Shown one piece after another: positions 31,033 to 41,404 of a stretch of 64,000 nucleotides of DNA. This DNA comes from Kitagawia praeruptora (Eukaryota > Streptophyta > Magnoliopsida > Apiales > Apiaceae), in contig CM075351.1 in the NCBI GenBank assembly GCA_037693485.1, positions 12,457,001 through 12,521,000 on the forward strand, given 5' to 3'. The notes beneath the pieces were generated by a model. It saw nothing but the letters and a program-made list of their open reading frames with translations. It was not told the DNA's origin and did not search any database. The position numbers and the translations under genes were made by a program. Positions within the stretch are counted from its first letter, which is position 1, and each line of letters opens with the position of its first letter.

Positions 31033-34000
31033 ATGGCTTCTCAGAGAAGATTACCTAAGTCAGTAGCCTTCAAGTTTGGTGATTTCGATTTTATGACAAA
31101 CAATCATGTAGCAACTATCACCAACAAGGAAGGAGTGTCATCTGATTTTCATGCAATCATGGACTTTCTGGCGTATGGACCATTAAGTTATGCATTGACA
31201 GCATCTCCACAAATTAATCAAGCAGCTGTTTCACAAGCTTGGGAGAATGCTGAGGTAATTGATTCTACTCAGAGTCAATCAGGTAAGATTGTTCTACATT
31301 TAGGACAAGATTCATTTGACATTACTGAATCTGTTGTTAATTCAGTACTTTGCTTACCTGTTACTGATAGTTATGCAAGTGAACCATCTGATGATAATGT
31401 AAGAACTACGTTGTCTGAATTAGGTTATAGTGGACCTCTAGACAACATGAGCCAGTTGAATAGGTCTTTTTACTTTGATCAAATTGCTAAATGTTTTACT
31501 GGTAAATGTAGTTCTTTTCAGCAAATTACTTCCGGTACATCACATATTGCTTATAGTTTGTTTTATGACAGAGCAATTCACATTGGTCATATTATCTTAA
31601 GTCAGATGAGTATTAAACTTGGGTTAAGAGATCAAAACAAGAAAATGGTTTATTATCATAGATTTATGCAAATGTTTATTAACCATTTTATTTCTGATGT
31701 TGAAGCAAGATTTGGTAGGGAACATTGTGATTCTTCTTATGAACAGCAAAAGAGAATTTTCTCTGACATTACAAAGAAGGACAATGAAAAGAATCTAGAT
31801 GAAATACCTGAAATTCATTATCCACATCATGTTCAGGTAATTCTTAAAACTCATCTTCCTACTTTCTACAATTCTTCTTTCTTTTGTGGTGAAATGGCTC
31901 AGGAATCTCAATTGGAGGAGAACCCACCTGTGTCTACCCAAGTAGCCCAAAACATTATAGTCTCTGAAACAATTCAAGAACCAAATTTTGATCCACAGCC
32001 TATTGTTTCAAAGAAACCAACCTCTGGTGTTTCTCAAAAGACATCAGTTGTAAGGAAGAGAAGATTTGTTGTGTCAAGTAGTAGTAATTCTAGTGAAGAT
32101 GATGATAATTTAACTCTTGCTGAGAGAGCAGAATTGAAGGCTGCAATTCAACTTTCTCTGTTAGCACAAAGAGATGAAAAACCTAGTCACAGCCAGGCTG
32201 TAGTCTCCCAAAAGACTGTAGTTCTTAAAAAGGGAAAACAGTTACTGGATACTGTCTCTCAAAAGACTGTGTCTATTGAACAAAGATCTCATTCCAAGAT
32301 CACTTCTGTGTCTACACCTCTTGAGTCTTCTCAGGATAAATCTTTTGCTCACTATACCAGGAGAACAAGGAGAAAGATTCAATTGTCACCTACACACACA
32401 GAGTCTAGTCCAACTAATATCATGCAGGTCTCTATAAATGAAGCTATAATTAAGTCAGCAAATGACCATAGAGATCTGGATATTGATTCTTCATGGGAAA
32501 CTACATTATCATACAGACTGGCTATGGGACTAATTTCTCTCAAAGTGAAGTTGTCAAGGCCTGTTCTAGATTTTTTGGTTGAAAGAGTACCAAAACTTTT
32601 ATTTCCAGATGAATATGGACTTCTACATCAAAGACTTGACTTAATGAAGATGTATTTCTATGTATCTGTCAGAAGACAATTAGTCAAGAAATTTGGACTC
32701 TCGAAGCATGTTGCACTTCAATCACTTCATGCATATTTATTTGACAAAGATGTCATTATTGAAGATGTCTCAGCTCAAGGTGAACAACTGGAGGAAGTAG
32801 ATAGAGGAAAGCAGTCAACAGAAGATACTATTGCACCAGTGGTGAATAGTAAGAAAGATCAGATCACAGTCACTGTAACACAAGAACCATCTAGTCAGAG
32901 GTTGGATGACTCAGGAGCTGTGATAGCTGATGTTGAAAGGACTTCTGTGATGACTGAGAATGCAAGTGAGATACCCTATGATATGGAAGGAATGACTTTG
33001 GTTGATTTTTCTGAAGATCAAACAAATTTTGTTCAGTCAGAGTCTATCCACCTTGAGGGTGAGTCTCAGCAAACAACACTTAAAGACGGTGATGTACTAA
33101 CTATGGTGTCTAATGAAGTATTACTGAAGACATCAGAGTCTAGTAAAGAACCTGAAAGTGGTATACTGGAGCCTGTAGTCTCTGGAAGGAAGGGTTCAGA
33201 GATTATAGCAGCTCACTCCTTGGAGAAAACCCCAAGCCACATGCCAAATGAGGAACCCTCTCTCCATATGAGTTCAGGTATAAAAACTCCTTCTAGACCC
33301 TATTTTTCTGTAGGTCATGAGAGCACTTATCCAAATTTGAGTGATACTCTTGAAAAGATGGACTTAGATCCACAAACTGAGAGGCTGGCTCCTGACCAGG
33401 CAAAAGGTGAGGTAGAAAGAGTGTTGACTTTAGTAAGTCAAAGTGAGAATGAGGGTATGGATGATCAACTCCATAGCGAGGGAGAGAAAATTATGAAACC
33501 TCCATCATTTGATTTCTGGGATCAGGTTTTTCCTGAATCTTGGTCTGAAAATTTAGGTATGGATGCTGGTACTTATTCATTCATCAAAATGTATCAGAAG
33601 AATGACCTAGCACATCACAATGCAAAGCCAGAAGTTAAAGCTCAGAAGCAAAAGGAGAGGCTTGCAGGAATCATTAACAGAAGAGGTGCCAGGATAAAGC
33701 AATCTCTTGATACATATGTACCAGATGAAGTTCCTAATTATCCTAGTGTTCCTTTGTATGTACTTCCAATATCAGCTAGAATTGAGACATCTACAGTCTC
33801 TGATCACTCTAAGGAGGAGTCAGGATTTGAAGATGTTAGTACACAGAATACTGGTGAAGGAGATGATGATCATGTTTCAGCTACAGATCAGAAAGATGAA
33901 GATGTTGATACTTCTAATCAGGTTTTATTACTTGAATATCATACAACCCAAGCAACTTCTTCTACAAGACTTGAAGATACAGTTCTTTCTGATTCTGATT

Positions 34001-34293
34001 CTGAAGATACTAGAAGCACTTCCAACATTAAAGTTCATTCTGATGTTTTGAAAGATATTCAGAATTCTCAAATTGCTATTCAAACAAGACTTCAATCACT
34101 TGAAGATAACCAAGTCACAATTATGGAAAATCAAGCAGTTCTGATGAATATCATTTGTTCTGTTTATGAATCTCTTGGAATTAATGTTGCTGATGTCAAA
34201 AAGGGGAAGATAAAGACAATTCAAAGACAACAACAACAACACCAGACCGGGGGAGATAAAGAGCAGACAAAGGGAAGTAAAAAGAAGAACTAG
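31033..34293 (+). CDS. Third ORF of element B, intact, unknown function
   Basis: ATG 31033 in a good context (AAAATGGCT) opens 1086 codons without a stop, the only undamaged retrotransposon ORF here. Residues 1-290 look globular (QINQAAVSQAWENAEVI; SFDITESVVNSVLCLP; LNRSFYFDQIAKCF; FYDRAIHIGHIILSQMSIKL). They parallel the third ORF of element A at about a quarter identity by eye. From about 330 to 1000 the protein is rich in Ser, Thr, Gln and Glu, probably disordered, with SQKT repeats near 395-420. The C-terminus has a short amphipathic helix (LKDIQNSQIAIQTRLQSLED) and a basic Gln/Lys tail. I see no signal peptide, membrane helix or catalytic motif. In this position other lineages place env-like ORFs, but nothing here supports an envelope. 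Confidence 0.85.
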   Translation: MASQRRLPKSVAFKFGDFDFMTNNHVATITNKEGVSSDFHAIMDFLAYGPLSYALTASPQINQAAVSQAWENAEVIDSTQSQSGKIVLHLGQDSFDITESVVNSVLCLPVTDSYASEPSDDNVRTTLSELGYSGPLDNMSQLNRSFYFDQIAKCFTGKCSSFQQITSGTSHIAYSLFYDRAIHIGHIILSQMSIKLGLRDQNKKMVYYHRFMQMFINHFISDVEARFGREHCDSSYEQQKRIFSDITKKDNEKNLDEIPEIHYPHHVQVILKTHLPTFYNSSFFCGEMAQESQLEENPPVSTQVAQNIIVSETIQEPNFDPQPIVSKKPTSGVSQKTSVVRKRRFVVSSSSNSSEDDDNLTLAERAELKAAIQLSLLAQRDEKPSHSQAVVSQKTVVLKKGKQLLDTVSQKTVSIEQRSHSKITSVSTPLESSQDKSFAHYTRRTRRKIQLSPTHTESSPTNIMQVSINEAIIKSANDHRDLDIDSSWETTLSYRLAMGLISLKVKLSRPVLDFLVERVPKLLFPDEYGLLHQRLDLMKMYFYVSVRRQLVKKFGLSKHVALQSLHAYLFDKDVIIEDVSAQGEQLEEVDRGKQSTEDTIAPVVNSKKDQITVTVTQEPSSQRLDDSGAVIADVERTSVMTENASEIPYDMEGMTLVDFSEDQTNFVQSESIHLEGESQQTTLKDGDVLTMVSNEVLLKTSESSKEPESGILEPVVSGRKGSEIIAAHSLEKTPSHMPNEEPSLHMSSGIKTPSRPYFSVGHESTYPNLSDTLEKMDLDPQTERLAPDQAKGEVERVLTLVSQSENEGMDDQLHSEGEKIMKPPSFDFWDQVFPESWSENLGMDAGTYSFIKMYQKNDLAHHNAKPEVKAQKQKERLAGIINRRGARIKQSLDTYVPDEVPNYPSVPLYVLPISARIETSTVSDHSKEESGFEDVSTQNTGEGDDDHVSATDQKDEDVDTSNQVLLLEYHTTQATSSTRLEDTVLSDSDSEDTRSTSNIKVHSDVLKDIQNSQIAIQTRLQSLEDNQVTIMENQAVLMNIICSVYESLGINVADVKKGKIKTIQRQQQQHQTGGDKEQTKGSKKKN

Positions 34294-34506
34294 GAGTGAC
34301 AGTGGTGAATCTCAGCTAGGAAGTGGTAAAGGAAGAGCAGCATTAATAGTTAAAATTCTTTCTTCTAAGTACTAGATAAACGTGTACATCTGGGAAGGAG
34401 GTACTTAACTTCATAATTCTACATTCATAAATTCTATTCTGGTTGTTTTGTTATATGTTTTGACATCCACAACTTAGATTTATGCTTCAGATTTTAAAGC
34501 ATAAAT

Positions 34507-34516
34507 AGGGGGAGAT
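34507..34516 (+). other. Polypurine tract of element B
   Basis: AGGGGGAGAT directly precedes the 3' LTR at 34517. Confidence 0.88.
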
Positions 34517-35264
34517 TGTTAGGAATAATTCATAAGTTGTGATGTTAAGAATAGAATTTATACATTATACTTCTTGTAATCCTGATCTTATAAAGGATTT
34601 AGCACTATATATAGGATTTATGTGTAAGACAGTTATCTGTACAGTTTAGTCAGGAATGAACAGTGTATCGGAGACTATATGTCAGGAACAAAGAGCAAAT
34701 CCTGATGACGGTCTAATACTGACGATGATCAGATACTGATGCAAGATGAAATCCTGATATCAGTCGTGTTACTGATGATGTCATTATGGATACTACAGAA
34801 ACTGGCAAGTGCTATAAAACAGGATCGTTGTTTGAAGAACAAGCAAGAAGATATTATGAAGGAAAGAGTTTTCTATTGATGGAAACTATCGACTAGAAGG
34901 CAGAACATTGTCATGTATAGATTATATCTTTCTGTTATTAGTTGATAGGTAGCATTATAAATACTCTCTCTATATCATTGTAAAAAGTGTCGTAGTCGAA
35001 CAAACGTGAAAATTGAGTTCGTGTGCGTAGCTCTGTATAAGGTTTGTATTCGAGAATTCGAAACAAACAGAGAGAGAGATTTGTATTGTCAGCAGCTGCT
35101 AAAGGTATTGTACACCTTTGGTAGAGTTTGTATTTGATCTTATTAATACAAACAGAGTTTGATTCATTCGTTTATTCTTGTTCATATAATTAAGTAAAAA
35201 TCAGACACGATTATATAACTTGTATTCAACCCCCCCCCCCTTCTACAAGTTATTCGAGTTAACA
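34517..35264 (+). repeat. 3' LTR of element B
   Basis: 748 bases; differs from the 5' LTR at eight positions and by four extra C in the poly(C) run near 35230-35240. It is followed by the AAGGC target duplication. Confidence 0.97.
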
Positions 35265-35269
35265 AAGGC

Positions 35270-35845
35270 ATACTTCTTTCTTCCTAGTGACATAATGTTG
35301 ACAGGCCCAAACAAATCCATATGAATGAGTTGTAGGGGCTTGGTTATTGATGTCACTGTCTTTGACTTATGGCTTGATCTTTTCATTTTTCCATTTTGAC
35401 AGGCCTCACACACTCCTTCTTGACAGAATTCAAGTGTGGGCATGCCTCTCACTAACTCTCTTTTGACTAGAGAATTAATGGCTTTGAAATTCAGGTGTGA
35501 TAACTTCTTGTGCCACAGCCAACAATCTGCATTTGATGCTTTTGAATAAAAGCAACAGATTTTGTCCTTGTTTGCAGAGTCCATATTGGCTACAAACAGG
35601 CTTCCTTTCCTTACTCCAGATAGAGCAAAATCACCAGTCTTCTTGTGAGTGATCAAACATTCATCTTTGTCAAAATCTACCTTGAATCCTCTATCAGTAA
35701 ACTGACCAACACTTAGTAGATTATGCTTGAGTCCCTTGACTAGTGCTACATCTTCAATGATGACATTACCAACTTTCAACTTGCCATATCCCAATGTGTT
35801 ACCCATGCTGTCATCTCCAAAAGCAACCATTGGGCCAGCCTTTTC
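35270..35845 (-). pseudogene. pol: pol of element A: GAG_pre-integrase and first part of integrase
   Basis: Resumes after the TAG at 35846-35848 (an ATG at 35830 is incidental). It contains the end of the protease region (VALVKGLKHNLLSVGQ), the GAG_pre-integrase zinc site (WHKKLSHLNF; CEACQNGKMKR) and the first integrase Asp (LIHMDLFGPVN). It stops at KKYAF where element B is inserted; the downstream half is at 22136-23123. Confidence 0.92.
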
Positions 35846-36280
35846 CTAATACTGTGATAGCAGGGCCATATCACCAGTCATATGATTTGAGCATCCACTG
35901 TCCAAAATCCACATGACTTTCTTTTCACTTTCTTTGCCCTGAGAGTCTGATGGAGATGTGCCATCCTTGGAATTGGCCATCAAGGCATAGTTACAAAATT
36001 CTTGTTCCTCTCCATCACTATCAGAATCATCCCAACACTTCCCTTCAGCAATGTAGGCCTTACCTTGTGTTTGCTTTTTCAGAAGGGCCTCATACTTAGC
36101 TTCGAGCTCAAGAAACTCTCTATCCTTCTTTTTAGGCTTCTTGCATTCACTGGCAAAATGCCCTAGGTCATTGCATCTATAACATCTTACAGATGACCTA
36201 TCCACATGGCTGGTTTTGAACTTGTTCTTGTTTGGTTTCATAGGTGCCTTGCTCTTGTTGAATGAATGGTTTTGGGTTTG
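35846..36280 (-). pseudogene. Nucleocapsid zinc knuckle and protease of element A
   Basis: This frame carries one CCHC knuckle (CYRCNDLGHFASEC) and the aspartic protease motif WILDSGCSNHMTG. It is offset by one frame from gag, the shift lying in or near an A-run around 36280, and ends at TAG 35846-35848. Confidence 0.9.
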
Positions 36281-37233
36281 AAGGGTTGATTCCTTTTGAA
36301 TCTGATGTTTGGAAATTTCCTGGCCATGAAGGCATATGAAGTGTTTTCCATCCCATCTAGTTCTTCAAGAGTGTAAAACTCTTCTTCCTCCTTCTCCTCA
36401 ACAGGTTCAATTACTTCAGCTTCAGTTTCTTCATCATCATCTACTATCTCCTCTATCCTTAGCTGGCTTGTAGATGCTTCTAGATCTTGAATAGACTTGT
36501 TGACAATCAAGGCACATGATGTGTTTATCATTCTGCCTTGGTTGGCCTGGATAGCCCTTTTCTGAAGCAACTCAAGCTCATGAGTTTTTAAAACTCCATA
36601 GAGCACATCATAGGTGATTTTGTTCAAATCTCTTTCTCTTAGAGAAATGACCCTTTGCTCTAGATGATTTGGTGAAGATAGCAGAAACTTCATGTTTAAC
36701 TCCTTGGTGCTGTAAACCTTGCCATTCATCTGCAACTCAGTGACTAGCTTGTGAAATCTTTCAAACATTTCAGTAATGCTCTCCTTGGGCTGTGCCATGA
36801 AGGCTTCATACTGTGTGACCAGTATCTGTTTCTTATTTTCCTTGACCTCATCAGTTCCTTTACATAACACCTCAATGTGATCCCACATTTCTTTAGCAGA
36901 TGTGCATGATGCAATGTTTGCGAACATTGACATATCCATGGAATCAATAATTAGCAGCATGAGGTGACTGTCAAGAGCGACCATCTCTTTTTCTGATTCT
37001 GTCCATTTAGATGGATCATTGGCCTCATACGATCTTGGGATAGTTGTGGTTCCAACAGTCTTCTCTGGTATCTCTTGTTGTGGAACAAAAGGACCATTCT
37101 TGAGAATTTCACGATACAAAGGATGAGAGGCTTTAATGAACAACATCATCTTTATCTTCCAGAGGTTGAAATTTTCTTTGTCAAACTTAGGGACTTTCAC
37201 CGTTCCTATAGTCTTTGGTGTATTCGAACTCAT
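36238..37233 (-). pseudogene. gag: gag of element A
   Basis: ATG at 37233 (MSSNTPKTIGTVKVPKFD), 30-odd bases after the primer site; the longer reading into the LTR is not real. The UBN2 gag domain is recognisable by FDKENFNLWKIKMM, SAKEMWDHIEVLCKG, TQYEAFMAQPKESITEMFER and a C-terminal acidic stretch rich in Glu. The frame slips near 36280, separating gag from the zinc knuckle. Confidence 0.92.
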
Positions 37234-37264
37234 GATCGTTTTTCTGTTTTTGAATAAACAGCCC

Positions 37265-37276
37265 GCTCTGATACCA
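37265..37276 (-). other. Primer binding site of element A
   Basis: Minus strand TGGTATCAGAGC, two bases inside the 5' LTR, matches initiator tRNA-Met. Confidence 0.93.
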
Positions 37277-37278
37277 CT

Positions 37279-38530
37279 TGTTGAGTATTGAACACGGTAA
37301 AAGAATACAGAGGGGGGGTGAATGGATTCTTGAACTTTTCTTGGATTGAGTCTATGTAGCAGATAAGTGCCTGTGTGTGTAGAAGTGAAGGTGCGGATAA
37401 AGAAACAACACAAAACACAATATCACTTTAATCTAATGTATTATTAGATAAAGGTTGCTACAATCTGTGAATACAAATGGTAGTATTCTCAGCTTCGTTT
37501 TTCTCAGAGAGATATAGCATACAATATATGAAAAACTTGACTCACTAAGTTAATGACTAAGGAAGTGAGGTTGTATCCTTATAGAACATGGATACAACCT
37601 ACTTACTACAAACAAGATAGCTAAACAAATTACTTTTTAGTCTGTCTATCCTTTTTGAGTAAGTATCCAAACGGTTACAGATTTGACTTTGCAAATCCTG
37701 TTCAGATCCACTTCTTTAGCCCCTTGTCTCTTCTATATCTCTCCAAGCTTCCTTGTAGGCTTTCCAGAGCACGTTACAGATTGTGGTCCATAAAGTGCAT
37801 TGGCTTGTTGCAGGTTTCAGACTTGTACAATTTCTTCAGTATTTTGTCTCCCAGAATGTATTCGAGAAGTGACTAAGTAAGTGATTCGAGAACTAGAATT
37901 GACTTGATCGATAACTCTGAGTTCTCGAATACTGTTATATTGACATATCGAATCACTTCTCGAATTGCTCTTTTCTTCAGGATTTCTTGAGATGTCGAAT
38001 AGAGCATTTGACTTGTCGAATCCTTGAGATGTCGAATAGCTTTCTGAGACCTTGAGATATCGAATGGTACTTTGACTTGTTGACTCCTTGAGTTCTCGAA
38101 TAGAGTAATAGACATATCTAATCCCTGAGATATCGAATGAGATATCGAACAGTGTATCCAGAGATATCGAATAGTATCTTGAGATATCGAATCCCTGACT
38201 TCTCGAATGCTAGACTTCTCGAATAGACAAATATACTTCTCGAATTGGTACTTAGGCAAATTCTTCATTTCTTCAAATCCCAACTGTGATTATTTGACAG
38301 TCTTTATCTTCTTGCTTGAGGCATGAACCTTGGAACTTCTTTCAAGCATTATTCTAGACTATATAACTACAGTTACACAACTAGGATTTGATGCCTACTT
38401 CATGTACAGAACAAACAGAAACTCTACAACTATATGTTCCCTCAGTTAAGAGGTCATGTAAGTAATGCAAAGCATTACAAACAATTAAGCTTGTTATTAG
38501 ATGTATACAGGCATGCCTCTGTGACTAACA
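37279..38530 (-). repeat. 5' LTR of element A
   Basis: 1252 bases, the partner of 13543-14793. It has one more TTCTCGAA than the other LTR (eight in all) because of a single base change near 38217. Confidence 0.97.
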
Positions 38531-38651
38531 AGGAGTATATCCTTTTATATATAATAAGTCATTTATTTTACTCCAATATATCAAGCGGGTCATCACAAAA
38601 TTTTTGGTCTCTATTGAATCACTCAACAGATGAAATGTTGCATTTCATTAA

Positions 38652-39013
38652 GGCCTCGTTTGTTTCGATGTAACCTAACTATGTAATTCGAAGTTCCTTG
38701 GATTAAAAGTGGGTTACAGTGTTTGGTTCGTCGTATTTTAAAATGGACAAGGGAACTTCAAGTTCCAAGATTTTCATAGTTACCACAAAACATGGGAACT
38801 TAGTTACCAAGGATAACCATGGTCACCAAAAGTTACATAGCTATCCAATACAAAATCATTAATTGCTTACCAAAATTAACAATGTAACTTCTAGTTACAT
38901 GGTTATAAACCAAACACAAACATTTTAATTACCTTGGAATTTGTGGTTGTAACCAAGTTCAAGGGAAGTTCAAGTTCCTATGTAACTATAAAATTGACAA
39001 AACAAACGAGGCC
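38652..39013. mobile_element. Tourist-like (PIF/Harbinger) MITE
   Basis: Inverted ends GGCCTCGTTTGTTT (38652) and AAACAAACGAGGCC (to 39013) are flanked by the 3-bp duplication TAA (38649-38651, 39014-39016). The interior is AT-rich with repeated AGTTACC-type phrases; it has no ORF. Confidence 0.88.
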
Positions 39014-39271
39014 TAAATATTTTAACAATGATAGACGGAGAAAGCTAATATAACATTATAACAACCAGTTTTACAATACGACTTTCCATCTCAAACTCAA
39101 CCTGCCTAAATCGAATTTTTAGGATTTTTCTTACCCTATTTCAGTTGTAATTGATCCAAATCCTAATTTTTTTGTTTTCTTCTCTTTTCTTTTAATTAAA
39201 ATATTTTATATATTGCTATGTGGACAATACACGTCAAATGCCACTTATAAGTCCCATGTCAAATTCATGTA

Positions 39272-39561
39272 GACGATTTAATGGAAAATGTTTATTTTAA
39301 CAACAAATCCAATATAATTCAACGGAGTGCAACCATTCACATATTGCGTGATTTAATAGAGATTAAAAAATTTACGATTACCAACTTGATATATTGAAGT
39401 GGAATAAGTGATATGAACGATTTAACAGAATATGTTTATTTTAACAACAAATCCAATATAATTTAACAGGGTGCAATCATTCACCTATTGAGTGATTTAA
39501 TAGAGACAAAAAGTTTTACAATAACTCACTTGATACATTGAAGTGGAATAAGGGACGTGTT
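39272..39561. repeat. Tandem duplication, unit about 145 bases
   Basis: ACGATTTAAT...GTTTATTTTAACAACAAATC...TTGAAGTGGAATAAG occurs at 39272 and again at 39417 with about 10-15 percent differences. Function not apparent. Confidence 0.88.
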
Positions 39562-39619
39562 TGATAATTAATTTAAAAAATTGTTCCAAAAATTGAAAAA
39601 AGGAGAATACTATCATCTC

Positions 39620-40484
39620 TAGGGGAGAGCTCGGTTCGGGGGCGGTTTTGCCCCGAACCCGAAATCGCATGTCTTCGGTTTTAAAAATTGAAAACCGCAA
39701 TCGTAACCGAATCATCGGTTTCGGTTTTAAAAATATCGGTTCGGTTTTTATCGGTTCGGTTTCGATTATAAAATTGAATAAAAAAATCAAAAATATATTA
39801 TAAGATTTTAAATTTATAAATTATAACATTCTTAATTTTTAAACAAAGTGTTGAATGAGCTATTAAATGGTTAGAACTTAGGAACCAACTAGAAAGTAAA
39901 AGATGGATTCGCAGTTGCTATTTTTGAACAATACATGGTCATGTTAGTGGTTAGAATCCAACCTTTACTGGAACTTTATAATTAAATTAAAAACAAAAAA
40001 CTCAGCTGCCCTCAAGTTATATAACCACAATTGCTAACTAAAAATGTGCTTTTTTGTTTCACAACTTATGATTTCACGCTTTCATGCTATATAAGACTAG
40101 TGCTACTTATCTTAAATTCAGTACATAATTAAGAATTTAAGTTAAAAAAATTTTATTACATATACAGCTCCGACATCTTCCCTTTCCTTATTCGACATCG
40201 TTTTGAAGCTGAATTATAATTCAAGATATAATATATTTAATAATTTAAGAATACATGTAAATTATATAAATTTATATAAATTATATATTTATTTATTTAT
40301 TTATTTTAATAATCGGTTCGGTTCGGTTTTAGCCGGTTCGGTTTTAACCTATAACCGGAACCGAAAGTCTCGGTTTTTAAAAATCAAAAACCGCAACCGC
40401 CGGTTCGGTTTCGGTTTTTTCGGTTCGGTTTTGGCCGGTTTCGATTCGGTTTCGGTTTCAATTCGATTTTTTTGCTCACCCCTA
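39620..40484. mobile_element. hAT-type non-autonomous element (865 bases)
   Basis: Inverted ends TAGGGGAGAGC and GCTCACCCCTA (one mismatch) are flanked by a perfect 8-bp duplication ATCATCTC (39612-39619 and 40485-40492), the size expected of hAT. Both ends carry many CGGTTCGG and GGTTTCGGTTT subterminal repeats in opposite orientation. The AT-rich interior has no transposase. Short ORFs through the repeats are artefacts. Confidence 0.93.
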
Positions 40485-40492
40485 ATCATCTC

Positions 40493-41404
40493 AGCGAGAA
40501 AAAAGAAATTGAAGACGAGAAGTTTGTAACGAGCAAACCAGTAGATATCAAATTGATATTGTGGTGTGGACTTGAGGAGTTGGTCTCTGGTTATCTGTGG
40601 GCTTGACCACAGTTTATATAATTTGTCTTTTCTGCTTTTCAATGGGCTCTTTTTTTAATATCATAGCTGGTATTGGGTTGGGTAGGAATAGTTGATCAGT
40701 TCCTTTGTTGTTTCTCTCATCCGTTGGTCCTCACCTCATCGTCATTCACAAGATAATCTTTTTTTAAAAAAAAATAAAAAAAAACAATTATCAACATTTA
40801 AACATTTAAAAGTTCTTGTTTTTTTGTCAAGAACATTTAAAAGTTCTTTGTGTACTCGCAATGCAATTCACAAACTCATACTTGCGTTGAATTTGAAAAA
40901 CGAAATAAATTTTAAGAAATAAAATCTATACATATTTTATCATTTTTATCAACAAATATATTTTAATTTTATGAACGAGATACATCAACATCAGCACTAA
41001 ATTTAATTTATAATTAGCATAAATTTTTGATCTTATGTAATTTTAATCAATTACTAGAGGTGTCTATTATAGTAAAGTCAATAATTTTTTTTTTTTGCCA
41101 AAAGTCAAGAATCTAGAAGACATTATTATTGGAAATTGAAATACGAAAGAATCGTTATCCCTATCTCTATTTCGTCATCATCATTTTGGCTTACATGCAT
41201 TGCTCTGAATAAAAGATAAAACTGCCCATGCTACTTATTCCAACGCTGGGCTCCCCACCTCATTTTCACCAATATAAATATGAATACCACCACCACCTTG
41301 ATTCCTACATTATCTACCTATTTGAATATCTAGTTCACAACATTTTAGTCACACACACACACACACAAATCTTTTCTTTGTAGGAGATTATTTTTAGTAA
41401 AATT
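40493..41404 (+). promoter_or_regulatory. Promoter region of the TSJT1-like gene
   Basis: A TATA box (TATAAATA, 41273-41280) is about 130 bases before the ATG, and a CA run (CACACACACACACA) near 41350 lies in the 5' UTR. Parts of 40540-40715 and 41060-41400 are repeated upstream of the second gene copy (43790-43965 and 45240-45570), so the promoter was duplicated with the gene. Confidence 0.7.

Larger units (their letters stand above)
23129..35264 (+). mobile_element. Ty1/copia LTR retrotransposon B, nested in element A
   Basis: LTRs 23129-23872 and 34517-35264 begin TGTTAGGA and end GTTAACA. Target duplications AAGGC lie at 23124-23128 and 35265-35269. The order is 5' LTR, tRNA-Met primer site, gag with three CCHC knuckles, protease-integrase-RT-RNase H, 1.4-kb spacer, intact third ORF of 1086 codons, polypurine tract and 3' LTR. 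I count 8 substitutions and one poly(C) length change between the LTRs (about 1.1 percent), fewer than in A. gag and pol contain stops (23985, 24666, 26031, 26043 and 28349), so the copy is not autonomous. Confidence 0.97.
13543..38530 (-). mobile_element. Ty1/copia LTR retrotransposon A (SIRE-like layout), interrupted by element B
   Basis: Two LTRs (13543-14793 and 37279-38530) start TGTTGAG and end CTAACA on the + strand. Perfect 5-bp target duplications AGGAG lie at 13538-13542 and 38531-38535. The element reads on the minus strand: 5' LTR, primer site for initiator tRNA-Met, gag, protease, integrase, reverse transcriptase/RNase H, a spacer, a long third ORF, polypurine tract, 3' LTR. Element B (23129-35264) sits inside integrase; without it and one 5-bp duplication A is about 12.85 kb. 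A third ORF after pol recalls the SIRE/Maximus lineage, but I assign that by layout only. By eye the LTRs differ by about 20 substitutions and one indel in 1251 bases. Five in-frame TAG codons and at least three frameshifts disable it. Confidence 0.96.

Noticed and set aside
31033..34293. Calling the third ORF an envelope gene
   Set aside because: No signal peptide, membrane segment or cleavage site is visible; position after pol alone is not evidence.
23129..35269. The length of the B insertion plus duplication (12141 bases) is divisible by three
   Set aside because: Coincidence without meaning, as B contains many stops in all frames.
13538..38540. Idea that element A landed in the end of a Stowaway MITE (AAGGGAAGGAG / GAGTATA at the joined site)
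   Set aside because: No matching left terminal repeat was found upstream; the similarity is only about ten bases.
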